From Humitalea sp050632385 (GTDB lineage: Bacteria > Pseudomonadota > Alphaproteobacteria > Acetobacterales > Acetobacteraceae): a stretch of DNA of 64,000 nucleotides. Each line of letters opens with the position of its first letter. Position 1 is the first letter of the stretch. The notes below the pieces were generated by a model that made no database searches, was not told where the DNA came from, and was given only the letters and a program-made list of their open reading frames with translations. Made by a program: the position numbers and the translations under genes. Below, in pieces: positions 26,923 to 34,998 of this stretch. The DNA lies in contig NZ_CP192599.1 in assembly GCF_050632385.1 (NCBI RefSeq), positions 1,612,001 through 1,676,000 of the forward strand. The letters run 5' to 3'.

Positions 26923-28032
26923 TCAGGCCTGGGCGGCGAGCGCCTCTTCCCGATAGGCATCCAGCACGCGAAGGCCACCGCCGGCCGTCTCCACATGCCA
27001 GAATGTCCAGCCGTTGCAGGATGGGGCTTCCTGCACCGCCGCCCCGACCGCATGGATCGACCCGGTGGCGCGGCCGCAGCGGAGCGTGCCATCGGCCCCG
27101 ACCTCCGCCGACCAGCGGCGCTGCCGGTCGGTCAGCCGGGCGCCGGGCGGCACCAGCCCGCGTTCGACCAGGTTGCCGAAGGGCAGGCGGGGCTGTTCGC
27201 GTTTCGCGGGCAGGGCCAGGGCGGCGGATTCCGGCAGCGGCGTGATGGAAGCGACCCGGGCGCGGGCTGCGGCGGCATAGGCGGGTTCGCGCTCGATCCC
27301 GATGAAGCGCCGGCCCAACCGCTTGGCGACCGCGGCCGTGGTGCCGGTGCCCATGAAGGGGTCCAGGATCACCTCGCCGGGCGCGGTGCAGGACACGATC
27401 ACCCGATGCAGCAGCGCCTCGGGCTTTTGGGTCGGGTGGAGTTTCGCCCCGGCCTCATCGCGCAGTCGTTCGTTGCCTGTGCACAGCGGGATGAACCAGT
27501 CGCTGCGCATCTGCGTGTCGTCGTTCAGCGCCTTCATCGCCTGGTAGTTGAAGCGATACTTGCTGGCCTGTTCGCGCGACGCCCAGATCAGCGTCTCATG
27601 CGCATTGGTGAAGCGCCGGCCGCGGAAATTCGGCATCGGATTGGCCTTGCGCCAGATCACGTCGTTCAGGATCCAGAAGTCCAGGTCCTGCAACGCCACG
27701 CCCAGGCGGAACACGTTGTGATAGGCACCCATCACCCAGATGGTGCCATCGCGCCGCAGCACCCGGCGGCATTCGGTAAGCCAGGCGCGGGTAAAGGCGT
27801 CATAGGCGGCGAGATCGTCGAACCGGTCCCAGGCGTCGTCCACGCCATCGACCAGGCTGTCGTCCGGGCGCCGCAAGGTGCCCTTCAGTTGCAGGTTGTA
27901 GGGCGGGTCGGCGAAGACCGCATGCACCGATGCGGTCGGCAGGGACCGCAACATGTCCAGGCTGTCGCCACACAAGATCTCGTCCAGCGGTAAATCGCGC
28001 GCGATGCCCAAACGTCGAACCCCTTGATTCAC
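26923..28032 (-). CDS. ccrM: CcrM-type adenine-N6 DNA methyltransferase (GANTC)
   Basis: A 369-residue beta-class N6-adenine methyltransferase. The catalytic motif IV is ADPPYNLQL near residue 41, WVMGAYHNVFRLG follows, and the SAM-binding FxGxG-like motif is ILDPFMGTGTTAAVAKRLGR near residue 240. The C-terminal 90 residues, ending GGLRVLDAYREEALA, correspond to the extra DNA-recognition domain of CcrM, which methylates GANTC in a cell-cycle-dependent way in alphaproteobacteria. Best start is GTG 28032 (VNQGVRRLGIARDLPLDEIL). No restriction gene is nearby, as expected for an orphan regulatory enzyme. Four GANTC sites crowd its 5' end. Confidence 0.94.
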   Translation of the reverse strand: MNQGVRRLGIARDLPLDEILCGDSLDMLRSLPTASVHAVFADPPYNLQLKGTLRRPDDSLVDGVDDAWDRFDDLAAYDAFTRAWLTECRRVLRRDGTIWVMGAYHNVFRLGVALQDLDFWILNDVIWRKANPMPNFRGRRFTNAHETLIWASREQASKYRFNYQAMKALNDDTQMRSDWFIPLCTGNERLRDEAGAKLHPTQKPEALLHRVIVSCTAPGEVILDPFMGTGTTAAVAKRLGRRFIGIEREPAYAAAARARVASITPLPESAALALPAKREQPRLPFGNLVERGLVPPGARLTDRQRRWSAEVGADGTLRCGRATGSIHAVGAAVQEAPSCNGWTFWHVETAGGGLRVLDAYREEALAAQA

Positions 28033-28072
28033 CGATGCGAATCGGCCGACCCGACCATGAGTCTCCCGAGTC
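28026..28072. promoter_or_regulatory. Cluster of four GANTC sites at the ccrM start
   Basis: GATTC (28026-28030), GAATC (28039-28043), GAGTC (28059-28063) and GAGTC (28068-28072) lie within 47 bases spanning the ccrM start codon and its 5' flank. At this base composition about one site per 350 bases would be expected. In Caulobacter, methylation of GANTC sites in the ccrM leader represses its own transcription; the same feedback is inferred here. Confidence 0.65.
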
Positions 28073-28078
28073 GCGGCG

Positions 28079-28708
28079 TCAAGCGGAACCTTGTGCCGCC
28101 CAGGCGGCATCCACCGGCGCGAAGCCGCGGCGGTGATGCGCGCAGGGGCCGGTTTGGGCGAGCGCCGCCCGGTGGGCGGCTGTCGGATACCCCTGGTGCC
28201 TGGCAAAGCCATAGGCCGGCCAGCGCGCCCCCAGCCGCGCCATGCAGCGGTCCCGCGTCACTTTCGCCAGGATGGAGGCCGCCGCGATCGACAGGCTGAT
28301 GCCATCGCCGCCGATCACGCAGCGCACCGGCACGGTCAGGGGCGGCGCACGATTGCCATCGACCAGCACCAGGTCGGGCCGCAGCCCAAGCCGCGCCACC
28401 GCCCGCGACATCGCCAGATGCGTGGCGCCCAGGATGTTGCGCTGGGCGATCTCGGTGGCCGACGCCGCGCCGACCGCGGCGCGCAACACCCCGGCACGGG
28501 CCGCGGCCCAAAGGGCGTCATGCGCGAACTGGCGTTGTGCCGGGCTCAACCGCTTGCTGTCGTCGAGCATGACCGCCAGTTCGGCGTCGGGCGCGGCGAA
28601 AAACAACACGCAGCCGGCCATGACCGGTCCGGCCAAAGGTCCGCGCCCGGCTTCGTCCACGCCGGCGACCAGCCCGCCGGCCGCGTGTTCCAGCCCGAAA
28701 TCCGGCAC
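28079..28708 (-). CDS. rnhB: Ribonuclease HII
   Basis: A 209-residue type 2 RNase H that removes ribonucleotides from DNA and RNA-DNA hybrids. The active-site motif VDEAGRGPLAGPVMAG is present near residues 16-31, LDDSKRLSPAQR near residue 48, and the third acidic residue in LVLVDGNRAPP. The C-terminal HHRRGFAPV is typical. ATG 28708 lies six bases after the upstream THEP1-like stop, so the genes are co-transcribed, and ccrM starts 47 bases downstream in the same direction. Alphaproteobacterial rnhB and ccrM are often neighbours. Confidence 0.95.
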   Translation of the reverse strand: MPDFGLEHAAGGLVAGVDEAGRGPLAGPVMAGCVLFFAAPDAELAVMLDDSKRLSPAQRQFAHDALWAAARAGVLRAAVGAASATEIAQRNILGATHLAMSRAVARLGLRPDLVLVDGNRAPPLTVPVRCVIGGDGISLSIAAASILAKVTRDRCMARLGARWPAYGFARHQGYPTAAHRAALAQTGPCAHHRRGFAPVDAAWAAQGSA

Positions 28709-28714
28709 GGCCGC

Positions 28715-29197
28715 CTACCCCTGCCGGTAATCCGGCACGAAGCCAAACCGATCCGCGACGTCCTGCACCACGCTGTCGCGCACGACCAGCAGCAGGCGGG
28801 GTGCGTATCCGTCGATCCAGCCCGGCAGCCAGGGCGCGAAACCCAGGCCGCGCAGTTCCAGGGGGCCAATCTCATCCAGCACGATGGTGCCGAGGCGTTC
28901 GTCGCCGAGCGCATTCTCCATCCGCACCGCCGCCCAGCGGAAGGCGCTGGCGCGGAAGCGGAAGCGGCCGACGATCTGGACCGCCTCCTCCGGCGCCTCG
29001 GCGCTGGCATCCATCGGCACGGCCGCGAGGTCCCGCAGGTCGCGGAACCAGCGCGTGGCCCCTTCCTGCGGGCTGACCACGCCGCCGATGCGGCGGTCGC
29101 GCGCGGCCAGTTCCAGCAGGCGCGCGGTCCTGCTGGCCCCGATGGGGCCAGAGAACACGCCGATGACCGGCCGCGGATGGGTGGGTTGTGCGATCAC
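28715..29197 (-). CDS. THEP1-like nucleoside-triphosphatase with degenerate P-loop
   Basis: About 160 residues resembling the NTPase_1 (THEP1) family. The Walker B region IVLDEIGPLELRGLGF matches the family's DEIGPMEL hallmark, and GGVVSPQEGATRW and GRFRFRASAFRWA fit the mid-domain. The N-terminal P-loop, however, reads VFSGPIGASRTARLL: the GK[ST] of Walker A is absent, with Ser-Arg in place of Gly-Lys. The protein may bind nucleotide poorly or not at all. The only plausible start is GTG 29197 without a clear Shine-Dalgarno. It directly precedes rnhB. The assignment rests on motifs seen by eye. Confidence 0.6.
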   Translation of the reverse strand: MIAQPTHPRPVIGVFSGPIGASRTARLLELAARDRRIGGVVSPQEGATRWFRDLRDLAAVPMDASAEAPEEAVQIVGRFRFRASAFRWAAVRMENALGDERLGTIVLDEIGPLELRGLGFAPWLPGWIDGYAPRLLLVVRDSVVQDVADRFGFVPDYRQG

Positions 29198-29276
29198 CGC
29201 TGCATTGTGCGGCGCAGCAGGTGCGGATGCCAGCCCTTCGTGACAGGGGGGTGCCAGCCCCCTGTCACCATGCCGT

Positions 29277-29567
29277 TCAGCCGCGCGGGGCGGTATCGTA
29301 GATGACCTCGACATTCTCGCCGCTGCCGACCAGGCGGGCGGCGCGCGGGGCCTGGCTGAAGGCGCCGGCCATGTAGGTCTGCATCGAGTTCATGCCGTCC
29401 TGCGTGCCGCGCAGGATGCCGCCGCCGAACTGGGTCGCGGGCATGCCGGGCGCGTAGACGATGTCGGTGTTGTTGCCGTTCTGAACCAGTGTGGCACTCT
29501 GCGCCGAAGCAACGACGCCACTCAGGGCAAGCATCAGGGCGGCGGCAAGCGTCGTGGTGCGGATCAT
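29277..29567 (-). CDS. Small exported protein of unknown function
   Basis: A 96-residue protein with a clear signal peptide, MIRTTTLAAALMLALSGVVA, cleaved near ASAQS. The mature part (about 70 residues) is Gly/Asn/Gln-rich with VQNGNNTDIVYAPG and ARLVGSGENVEVIYD, two segments with a similar rhythm (asparagine/glycine then I-V-Y-A/D), hinting at a short beta repeat. No cysteine is present. I do not recognise the family. ATG 29567 has GGA eleven bases upstream; ATG 29585 is a weaker alternative. It lies alone between the Nudix gene and the THEP1-like gene, 79 bases upstream of the latter. Confidence 0.6.
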   Translation of the reverse strand: MIRTTTLAAALMLALSGVVASAQSATLVQNGNNTDIVYAPGMPATQFGGGILRGTQDGMNSMQTYMAGAFSQAPRAARLVGSGENVEVIYDTAPRG

Positions 29568-29705
29568 GACTGTATTCCATCTCATCAGCGAGCCCGGCCG
29601 GGATGGCGGGGCAATCGGGCTGGGCTTTGCGACCCTGCTGATGATGATTCGTCGTGACGGCGTCTGTGGTTCCGCGGCCACGCAGAAAAATATTCGACGG
29701 CCGTT

Positions 29706-30272
29706 TCAGGCCAGCGAAAGGCGCCCGATCGCAGCCATCGCCGAATACAGCCCGGCGACATGGGTCGCGCTGCCGATGCCGCCGCCCGTCGCCAAAGCCG
29801 CCATGACGTCGCGCAGCGGCACGACCTCGACCGTCAGGGTCTCGCCCGGTTCCAGATGCGGTTCGGCGATGCGTTGCGCGCCCAGGACCAGCACGGTGTG
29901 GATGCTGTTGCTGAACTTGGAGGGTTCTGGCGCGCGGGCGCCGATGTGGCGGATGTCCTGGCCGGCAAAGCCGGTTTCCTCCAGCAACTCGCGGACGCCG
30001 GCGGTGTCGGGCGCCTCGCCCGCATCGATGACGCCGCCGGGCAGTTCGGTCAGCCAGGCACCAAACCCCTGGCGCCACTGGCGCACCAGCACGATCCCAT
30101 CATCCGGCGTCAGCGCCACGACATGCACCCAGTCGGGGTGCTTCTGGACATAGAAGGGGTCCAGCACCGCGCCATCGGGCGTTTGGCAACGCTGCGCCCG
30201 CAGGTCGAGCCAGCGGTCCTGGACGATGCTGCGTTCGGACAGCACCGCCCAGCCGGGCACGCGCTCCGTCAC
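29706..30272 (-). CDS. Nudix hydrolase (ADP-ribose pyrophosphatase-like)
   Basis: A 188-residue Nudix hydrolase. The 23-residue Nudix box is complete: GGVIDAGEAPDTAGVRELLE followed by ETGF, with the metal-binding glutamates in place. The upstream VVALTPDDGIVLVRQWRQGF and LTELPGG, and the downstream proline-serine segment APEPSKFSNSIHTVL, resemble ADP-ribose/ADP-sugar pyrophosphatases. It hydrolyses a nucleoside diphosphate linked to another group; the precise substrate is not certain. ATG 30272 overlaps the gcvP stop as ATGA, so it is probably translated with the glycine cleavage genes. Confidence 0.9.
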   Translation of the reverse strand: MTERVPGWAVLSERSIVQDRWLDLRAQRCQTPDGAVLDPFYVQKHPDWVHVVALTPDDGIVLVRQWRQGFGAWLTELPGGVIDAGEAPDTAGVRELLEETGFAGQDIRHIGARAPEPSKFSNSIHTVLVLGAQRIAEPHLEPGETLTVEVVPLRDVMAALATGGGIGSATHVAGLYSAMAAIGRLSLA

Positions 30273-33181
30273 TCGGCGGCCTGGGCGTAGGCTTCCAGGG
30301 GCGCGCAGGTGCAGACCAGGTTGCGGTCGCCATAGACGTTGTCGACCCGCTTCACCGGCGGCCAGTATTTGGCCGCGCGGATATAAGGCAGCGGGAAGGC
30401 CGCTTCCTCACGGCTGTAGGCGTGCGGCCAGGCGGTGCCGGTTACTTCCTCGGCGGTGTGGGGGGCGTGCTTCAGCGGGTTGTCGGCGCGATCCAGGGTG
30501 CCGGCCTCGACGCGGGCGATCTCGGCGCGGATCGCGATCATGGCGTCGCAAAAGCGGTCGATCTCGGCCAGCGGCTCGCTCTCGGTCGGTTCGACCATGA
30601 GGGTGCCGGTGACGGGCCAGGACATGGTCGGTGCGTGGAAACCGTAGTCCTGCAAACGCTTGGCGATGTCCTCGACCATCACGCCGGCGCTGGCCTGGAA
30701 GCCACGGCAATCCAGGATGCATTCATGCGCCACCATGCCCTGCGCGCCCCGGTAGAGGATCGGGTAATGCGGCGCGAGGCGCTGGGCCATGTAGTTGGCA
30801 GACAGGATCGCAACCTGGGTCGCCTGGCGCAGCCCATCCGGCCCCATGAGCCGGATATAGGCGTAGGGGATCGGCAGGATCGCCGCCGACCCGTAAGGCG
30901 CCGCCGACACCGGGCCGTAGCCGGTTTCCGGCCCGGCCTCGGCATTCTCCGGATGGTTCGGCAGATACGGCGCCAGATGGGCCGCGACGCCGATGGGGCC
31001 CACACCCGGACCGCCGCCCCCATGCGGGATGCAGAAGGTCTTATGCAGGTTCAGGTGGCACACATCGGCGCCGATCGAGGCCGGGCTGGTCAGCCCGACC
31101 TGCGCGTTCATGTTGGCGCCATCCATATACACCTGACCGCCATGGCCATGGATGATGGCGCAGGCCTCGCGGATGCCTTCCTCGAACACGCCATGGGTCG
31201 AGGGATAGGTGACCATCAGCGCCGCCAGCCGGTCGCCATGCTGCGCCGCCTTGGCCGCCAGATCCTTGAGGTCGACGTTGCCATCGGTATCGCAGCCGAC
31301 GACCACGACCCGCATCCCCGCCATCACGGCCGAGGCCGGATTGGTGCCATGGGCGCTGGACGGGATCAGGCAGACATCGCGCTGCACGTCGCCGCGCGCG
31401 TGGTGATAACCGCGGATCGCGAGCAACCCGGCATATTCGCCCTGGCTACCCGCATTCGGCTGCAACGACACCGCGGCAAACCCCGTCGCGGTGCAGAGCC
31501 AGGCCGACAGCCGTTCCACCAGGATGCGATACCCGGCCGCCTGATCCGTCGGCGCAAAGGGATGCATGGTGGCGAAGCCGGGCAGGGTGATCGGCATCAT
31601 CTGCGCCGTCGCGTTCAGCTTCATCGTGCAGGACCCCAGCGGGATCATGCTGCGGTTCAGCGCGACGTCCTTGTCCTCAAGATGCTTGAGGTAGCGCAGC
31701 ATCGCGTGTTCCGACCGATGCGCGTGGAACACGGCGGCGGTGCAGAATTCGCTGCTGCGCACCAGCGGGCCGGGGGCCGGCAGGGTCAGCGTGTCCAGCG
31801 CCGGCGCTGGCTCGCCGGCAACCTCGGCCATGGCATCGACCAGCTTCGCGACAATCGCCTCGGTCACCGTCTCGTCGGTGCTGATGGCGACGGTCGCGTC
31901 ATTGACGCGGCGCAGGTTGATGCCGCGCAGCAGGGCCGCGGCGATCAGCGCATCGGCGCGATCGCCGACCACCAGAGTCACGGTATCGAAAATCTCATCA
32001 TGCAGCGGTTCGAAACCGATGCGTCGCGCTGCCTCCGCCAGCATCGCGGCGGCCAGGCGGGTGCGTTCGGCGATGCGGCGCAGGCCCTCCGGCCCGTGCC
32101 AGACGGCATACATCGCCGCCATCACCGCCAGCAGGACCTGGGCGGTGCAGATGTTCGACGTCGCCTTTTCACGGCGGATATGCTGCTCGCGCGTTTGCAA
32201 GGCCAGCCGCATCGCGGGCCTGCCGGCGGCATCGACGCTGACGCCGACCAACCGGCCCGGCAGCAACCGCTTCAACCCGTCCTTGACCGCCATGTAGCCG
32301 GCATGCGGCCCGCCATAGCCCATCGGCACGCCAAAGCGCTGCGTCGATCCGACCGCGATATCCGCGCCCATCTCACCCGGCGGGGTCAGCAGGCAGAGCG
32401 ACAGCGGATCGGCCGCGACCACCGCGAGGCCGCCGACCGCCTGCACCGCCGCGATCTCGGCGCGCAGGTCGCGCACCTGACCGGTCGTGCCGGGATATTG
32501 TAGCAGCAGCGCAAAGGGTTTTTGGGCGGCACAAGCCGCGACGATGTCATCGGGATCGGCCACAACCACGGTGATACCGACCGGTTCCGCGCGCGTCCGC
32601 ACCACGGCCAGGGTCTGCGGATGCAGGTCGGATGCGACCAGCAGCGTGTCCGACTTGCCCTTGTACGCGGCATGGGCCAGCGCCACCGCCTCGGCCGCCG
32701 CGGTCGCTTCGTCCAGCAGGCTGGCATTCGCGACGGGCAGGCCGGTCAGGTCACCGATCATGGTCTGGAAAGTGACCAGCGCCTCCAGCCGCCCTTGGGC
32801 GATTTCGGCCTGGTAGGGCGTATAGGCGGTGTACCAGCCCGGATTCTCCAGCACGTTGCGCAGGATGACGGGGGGCACATGGGTGTTGTGGTAGCCCTGG
32901 CCGATCAGCGACAGGATGTCCGATCGGTTGCGCGCGGCAAGGCCCGCGAGTTCCGCCAGCACCTCGGCCTCATTCGCCGCGGCCGGGATCGCCGAAAGAT
33001 CGGCGCCGGCGATGGCGGCGGGCACGGTGCGGGCGGCCATCTGGTCCAGGCTGTCGCAGCCGATGCTGCGCAGCATCGCCGCCTGGTCGGCCGCACTCGG
33101 CGCGATGTGGCGGGCGATGAAGGCGCCATGGTCCGACAGGGCGGAAAAACGCGACAGCGCGGTCGGGGCCAGCGCGTTCAT
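30269..33181 (-). CDS. gcvP: Glycine dehydrogenase (decarboxylating), P-protein
   Basis: A 970-residue single-chain P-protein of the glycine cleavage system. It decarboxylates glycine on PLP and passes the aminomethyl group to lipoyl-GcvH. The N-terminal half contains RHIAPSAADQAAMLRSIG and MGYGGPHAGYMA. The C-terminal half has the PLP-lysine motif LNLHKTFCIPHGGGGPG, preceded by MDGANMNAQ. The length matches fused alpha2-type P-proteins (about 950). ATG 33181 shares one base with the gcvH stop (TGATG), which fixes the start. It is the third gene of gcvT-gcvH-gcvP under the glycine riboswitch. Confidence 0.97.
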   Translation of the reverse strand: MNALAPTALSRFSALSDHGAFIARHIAPSAADQAAMLRSIGCDSLDQMAARTVPAAIAGADLSAIPAAANEAEVLAELAGLAARNRSDILSLIGQGYHNTHVPPVILRNVLENPGWYTAYTPYQAEIAQGRLEALVTFQTMIGDLTGLPVANASLLDEATAAAEAVALAHAAYKGKSDTLLVASDLHPQTLAVVRTRAEPVGITVVVADPDDIVAACAAQKPFALLLQYPGTTGQVRDLRAEIAAVQAVGGLAVVAADPLSLCLLTPPGEMGADIAVGSTQRFGVPMGYGGPHAGYMAVKDGLKRLLPGRLVGVSVDAAGRPAMRLALQTREQHIRREKATSNICTAQVLLAVMAAMYAVWHGPEGLRRIAERTRLAAAMLAEAARRIGFEPLHDEIFDTVTLVVGDRADALIAAALLRGINLRRVNDATVAISTDETVTEAIVAKLVDAMAEVAGEPAPALDTLTLPAPGPLVRSSEFCTAAVFHAHRSEHAMLRYLKHLEDKDVALNRSMIPLGSCTMKLNATAQMMPITLPGFATMHPFAPTDQAAGYRILVERLSAWLCTATGFAAVSLQPNAGSQGEYAGLLAIRGYHHARGDVQRDVCLIPSSAHGTNPASAVMAGMRVVVVGCDTDGNVDLKDLAAKAAQHGDRLAALMVTYPSTHGVFEEGIREACAIIHGHGGQVYMDGANMNAQVGLTSPASIGADVCHLNLHKTFCIPHGGGGPGVGPIGVAAHLAPYLPNHPENAEAGPETGYGPVSAAPYGSAAILPIPYAYIRLMGPDGLRQATQVAILSANYMAQRLAPHYPILYRGAQGMVAHECILDCRGFQASAGVMVEDIAKRLQDYGFHAPTMSWPVTGTLMVEPTESEPLAEIDRFCDAMIAIRAEIARVEAGTLDRADNPLKHAPHTAEEVTGTAWPHAYSREEAAFPLPYIRAAKYWPPVKRVDNVYGDRNLVCTCAPLEAYAQAAE

Positions 33182-33549
33182 CAGAGCATCTCCACCAGTG
33201 CCAGATACGCGGCCTCGTCCATCAGTTCCTCGACCGCGGCGGGATTGGCGAGTTCCATCTTGAAGAACCATCCGGCGCCGGCGGGGTCGCTGTTCACCAG
33301 CGACGGGTCATCGGCCAAAGCCGGGTTGTGTTCGGTGATGCGCCCGGCCAGCGGGGCATAGACATCCGACGCCGCCTTGACGCTTTCGACCACGGCGCAG
33401 GCCTCGCCCTCGGCGACCTCACGCCCCGGTTCGGGCAGGTCGACGAAGACCACGTCGCCGAGCGCCGTCTGCGCATGGTCGGTGATGCCGACGGTGGCGA
33501 TCTTCCCGTCCAGGCGAACCCATTCATGATCCTTGGTGAAGCGCAGCAT
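33181..33549 (-). CDS. gcvH: Glycine cleavage system H protein
   Basis: A 122-residue lipoyl carrier that shuttles the aminomethyl group between P-, T- and L-proteins. The N-terminus MLRFTKDHEWVRLDG is typical, and the lipoylated lysine is in VVESVKAASDVYAP near residue 60. The C-terminus DEAAYLALVEML is complete. ATG 33549 begins 12 bases after the gcvT stop. There is no L-protein gene in the cluster; lipoamide dehydrogenase is presumably shared with 2-oxoacid dehydrogenases elsewhere. Confidence 0.97.
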   Translation of the reverse strand: MLRFTKDHEWVRLDGKIATVGITDHAQTALGDVVFVDLPEPGREVAEGEACAVVESVKAASDVYAPLAGRITEHNPALADDPSLVNSDPAGAGWFFKMELANPAAVEELMDEAAYLALVEML

Positions 33550-33560
33550 GACGGGGCCTT

Positions 33561-34673
33561 TCAACGGAGGTAACCATGGGGATGGAAGGGCAGGGGGGCG
33601 ACAGTCGCCGGCACCGGCTTGCCGCGCACCATCAGGTGCAGCGCGGTGCCATCGACGGCCGCCGAAGGCGGCACGTAGCCCATGGCGATCGGGCGGTTCA
33701 CCGCGGGGCCGAAGCCGCCGGAGGTGACGACACCGATCTGCGGCCCGTCCGGCAAATGGATCGGCGTGCCGGCGCGGGCCGGCTGGCGTCCGTCGATGGC
33801 GATGCCGACGCGGCGGCGGGCCGGGCCATTGGCCATTTCGTCGCGCACCCGCGCCGCACCCGGGAAATCCCAATCGGTGCGGCGGCGCTTGCCGATGGTC
33901 CAGACCAACCCGGCCTCGACCGCGCTGGTCGTCTCGTCCAGGTCCTGGCCGTAGAGGCATAGCCCGGCTTCCAGGCGCAGCGAATCGCGCGCGCCAAGCC
34001 CGGCCGGCATCACCCCATCCAGGGCCAGCAGGGCGCGCGCCAAATCCTCGGCGCCATCGGCGGCGACGCTGATCTCGTAACCATCCTCGCCGGTGTAGCC
34101 GCTGCGGCTGGCGATGACCTCCTGGCCGAACAGCGTGGTCGTGGCGATGCCCATGAAACTCAGTGCCGCCAGCGCCGGCGCATGTGGCGCCAGCAATGCG
34201 GCCGCCTTCGGCCCCTGGAACGCCAGCAGCGCACGATCGGGCAGGGGCGTCAGCGACACATCGGGCGGCAGGAAGGATGCGATGCGTGGAATGTCCAGGT
34301 GCTTGCGGCTGGCGTTCAGCACCAGGAAGATCAGGTCGGGCGCGACCGTCGCGGCCATCGCATCGTCCAGCACGCCGCCATCATCGGTGGTCAGCAGCAG
34401 GTAGCGCTGGCGGCCAGGCTTCAGCCCCTGGATATCGGCCGGCGTCGCGCGTTCCAGGGCCGTGGCGGCGCCGGGACCCGCCAGCATCGCCTGGCCCATG
34501 TGCGACACGTCGAACAATGTCGCGCCCGTGCGGGTGGCATTGTGTTCGGCCATGATCCCGGCCGGGTACTGCACCGGCATGGCATAGCCGGCAAAGGGCA
34601 CCATGCGCGCACCAAGGCTGCGATGCAGGGCATCGAGCGGGGTGTGCAAAAGCGTCTCGTTCGAATCGGCCAC
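33561..34673 (-). CDS. gcvT: Glycine cleavage system T protein (aminomethyltransferase)
   Basis: A 370-residue folate-dependent aminomethyltransferase. Family motifs are FAGYAMPVQYPAGIMAEHNA, LFDVSHMGQ, the tetrahydrofolate site with TGEDGYEISV, and ARDSLRLEAGLCLYGQDLDE with the catalytic aspartate region near residue 100 (ILDDAM-like VLDDAMAA). The start is GTG 34673 (VADSNETLLHTPL); longer readings run back into the riboswitch and are not coding. It is the first gene of gcvT-gcvH-gcvP-nudix and lies about 45 bases downstream of the tandem glycine aptamers, as expected for a translational or transcriptional on-switch. Confidence 0.95.
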   Translation of the reverse strand: MADSNETLLHTPLDALHRSLGARMVPFAGYAMPVQYPAGIMAEHNATRTGATLFDVSHMGQAMLAGPGAATALERATPADIQGLKPGRQRYLLLTTDDGGVLDDAMAATVAPDLIFLVLNASRKHLDIPRIASFLPPDVSLTPLPDRALLAFQGPKAAALLAPHAPALAALSFMGIATTTLFGQEVIASRSGYTGEDGYEISVAADGAEDLARALLALDGVMPAGLGARDSLRLEAGLCLYGQDLDETTSAVEAGLVWTIGKRRRTDWDFPGAARVRDEMANGPARRRVGIAIDGRQPARAGTPIHLPDGPQIGVVTSGGFGPAVNRPIAMGYVPPSAAVDGTALHLMVRGKPVPATVAPLPFHPHGYLR

Positions 34674-34717
34674 GGTTGCTCCATCGCCACCGGCTTGCGC
34701 CGGCGTTGGTCCGTGGC

Positions 34718-34912
34718 CCCCCTCTGTCCGTGTACCTGAGAGATGCGGCCCACCCATGCGGGTGGCACCTTGCTCCGTCGGTGCCATCAGGCTTGCGCCA
34801 TCCGGGCTTTCCAGAGTCCCCTGTTCCGCGCGGTCCCTTGTGCCTGAGCGTTTCCGGGGGCCGGTTGCGCCTTCGGCGGGGGTGTCGCCACCCCTCTCTC
34901 CCGCGCGGTGTC
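34718..34912 (-). promoter_or_regulatory. Tandem glycine riboswitch (two aptamers) upstream of gcvT
   Basis: On the minus strand aptamer 1 (about 34912-34812) shows GGGAGAGA, CGCCGAAGGCGCAA, CGCTCAGGCACAAGGGACC and GGACTCTGGA. Aptamer 2 (about 34810-34718) shows CACCGACGGAGCAAG, TCTCTCAGGTACACGGACAG and AGGGG. These are the conserved joints of the gcvT-type glycine aptamer. Between aptamer 2 and the GTG of gcvT is a small hairpin, CCGGC-GCAA-GCCGG (34703-34690), that may belong to the expression platform. The element fills most of the 325-base gap to the divergent exporter gene. Glycine would be expected to turn the operon on. Confidence 0.95.
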
Positions 34913-34998
34913 AGCGGGTGAGCCCGGTATGCCGGAGGGGACCCCGTGGCGCAACGCTGATTCGGGCCGTTGGCGACATCGTGCTACCCGCCTTGCCC

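Noticed and set aside
26923..28708. ccrM considered as part of a restriction-modification or defence island
   Set aside because: No restriction endonuclease or helicase is nearby; the neighbours are rnhB and housekeeping genes, and the protein has the CcrM-type C-terminal domain, so it is an orphan cell-cycle methyltransferase.
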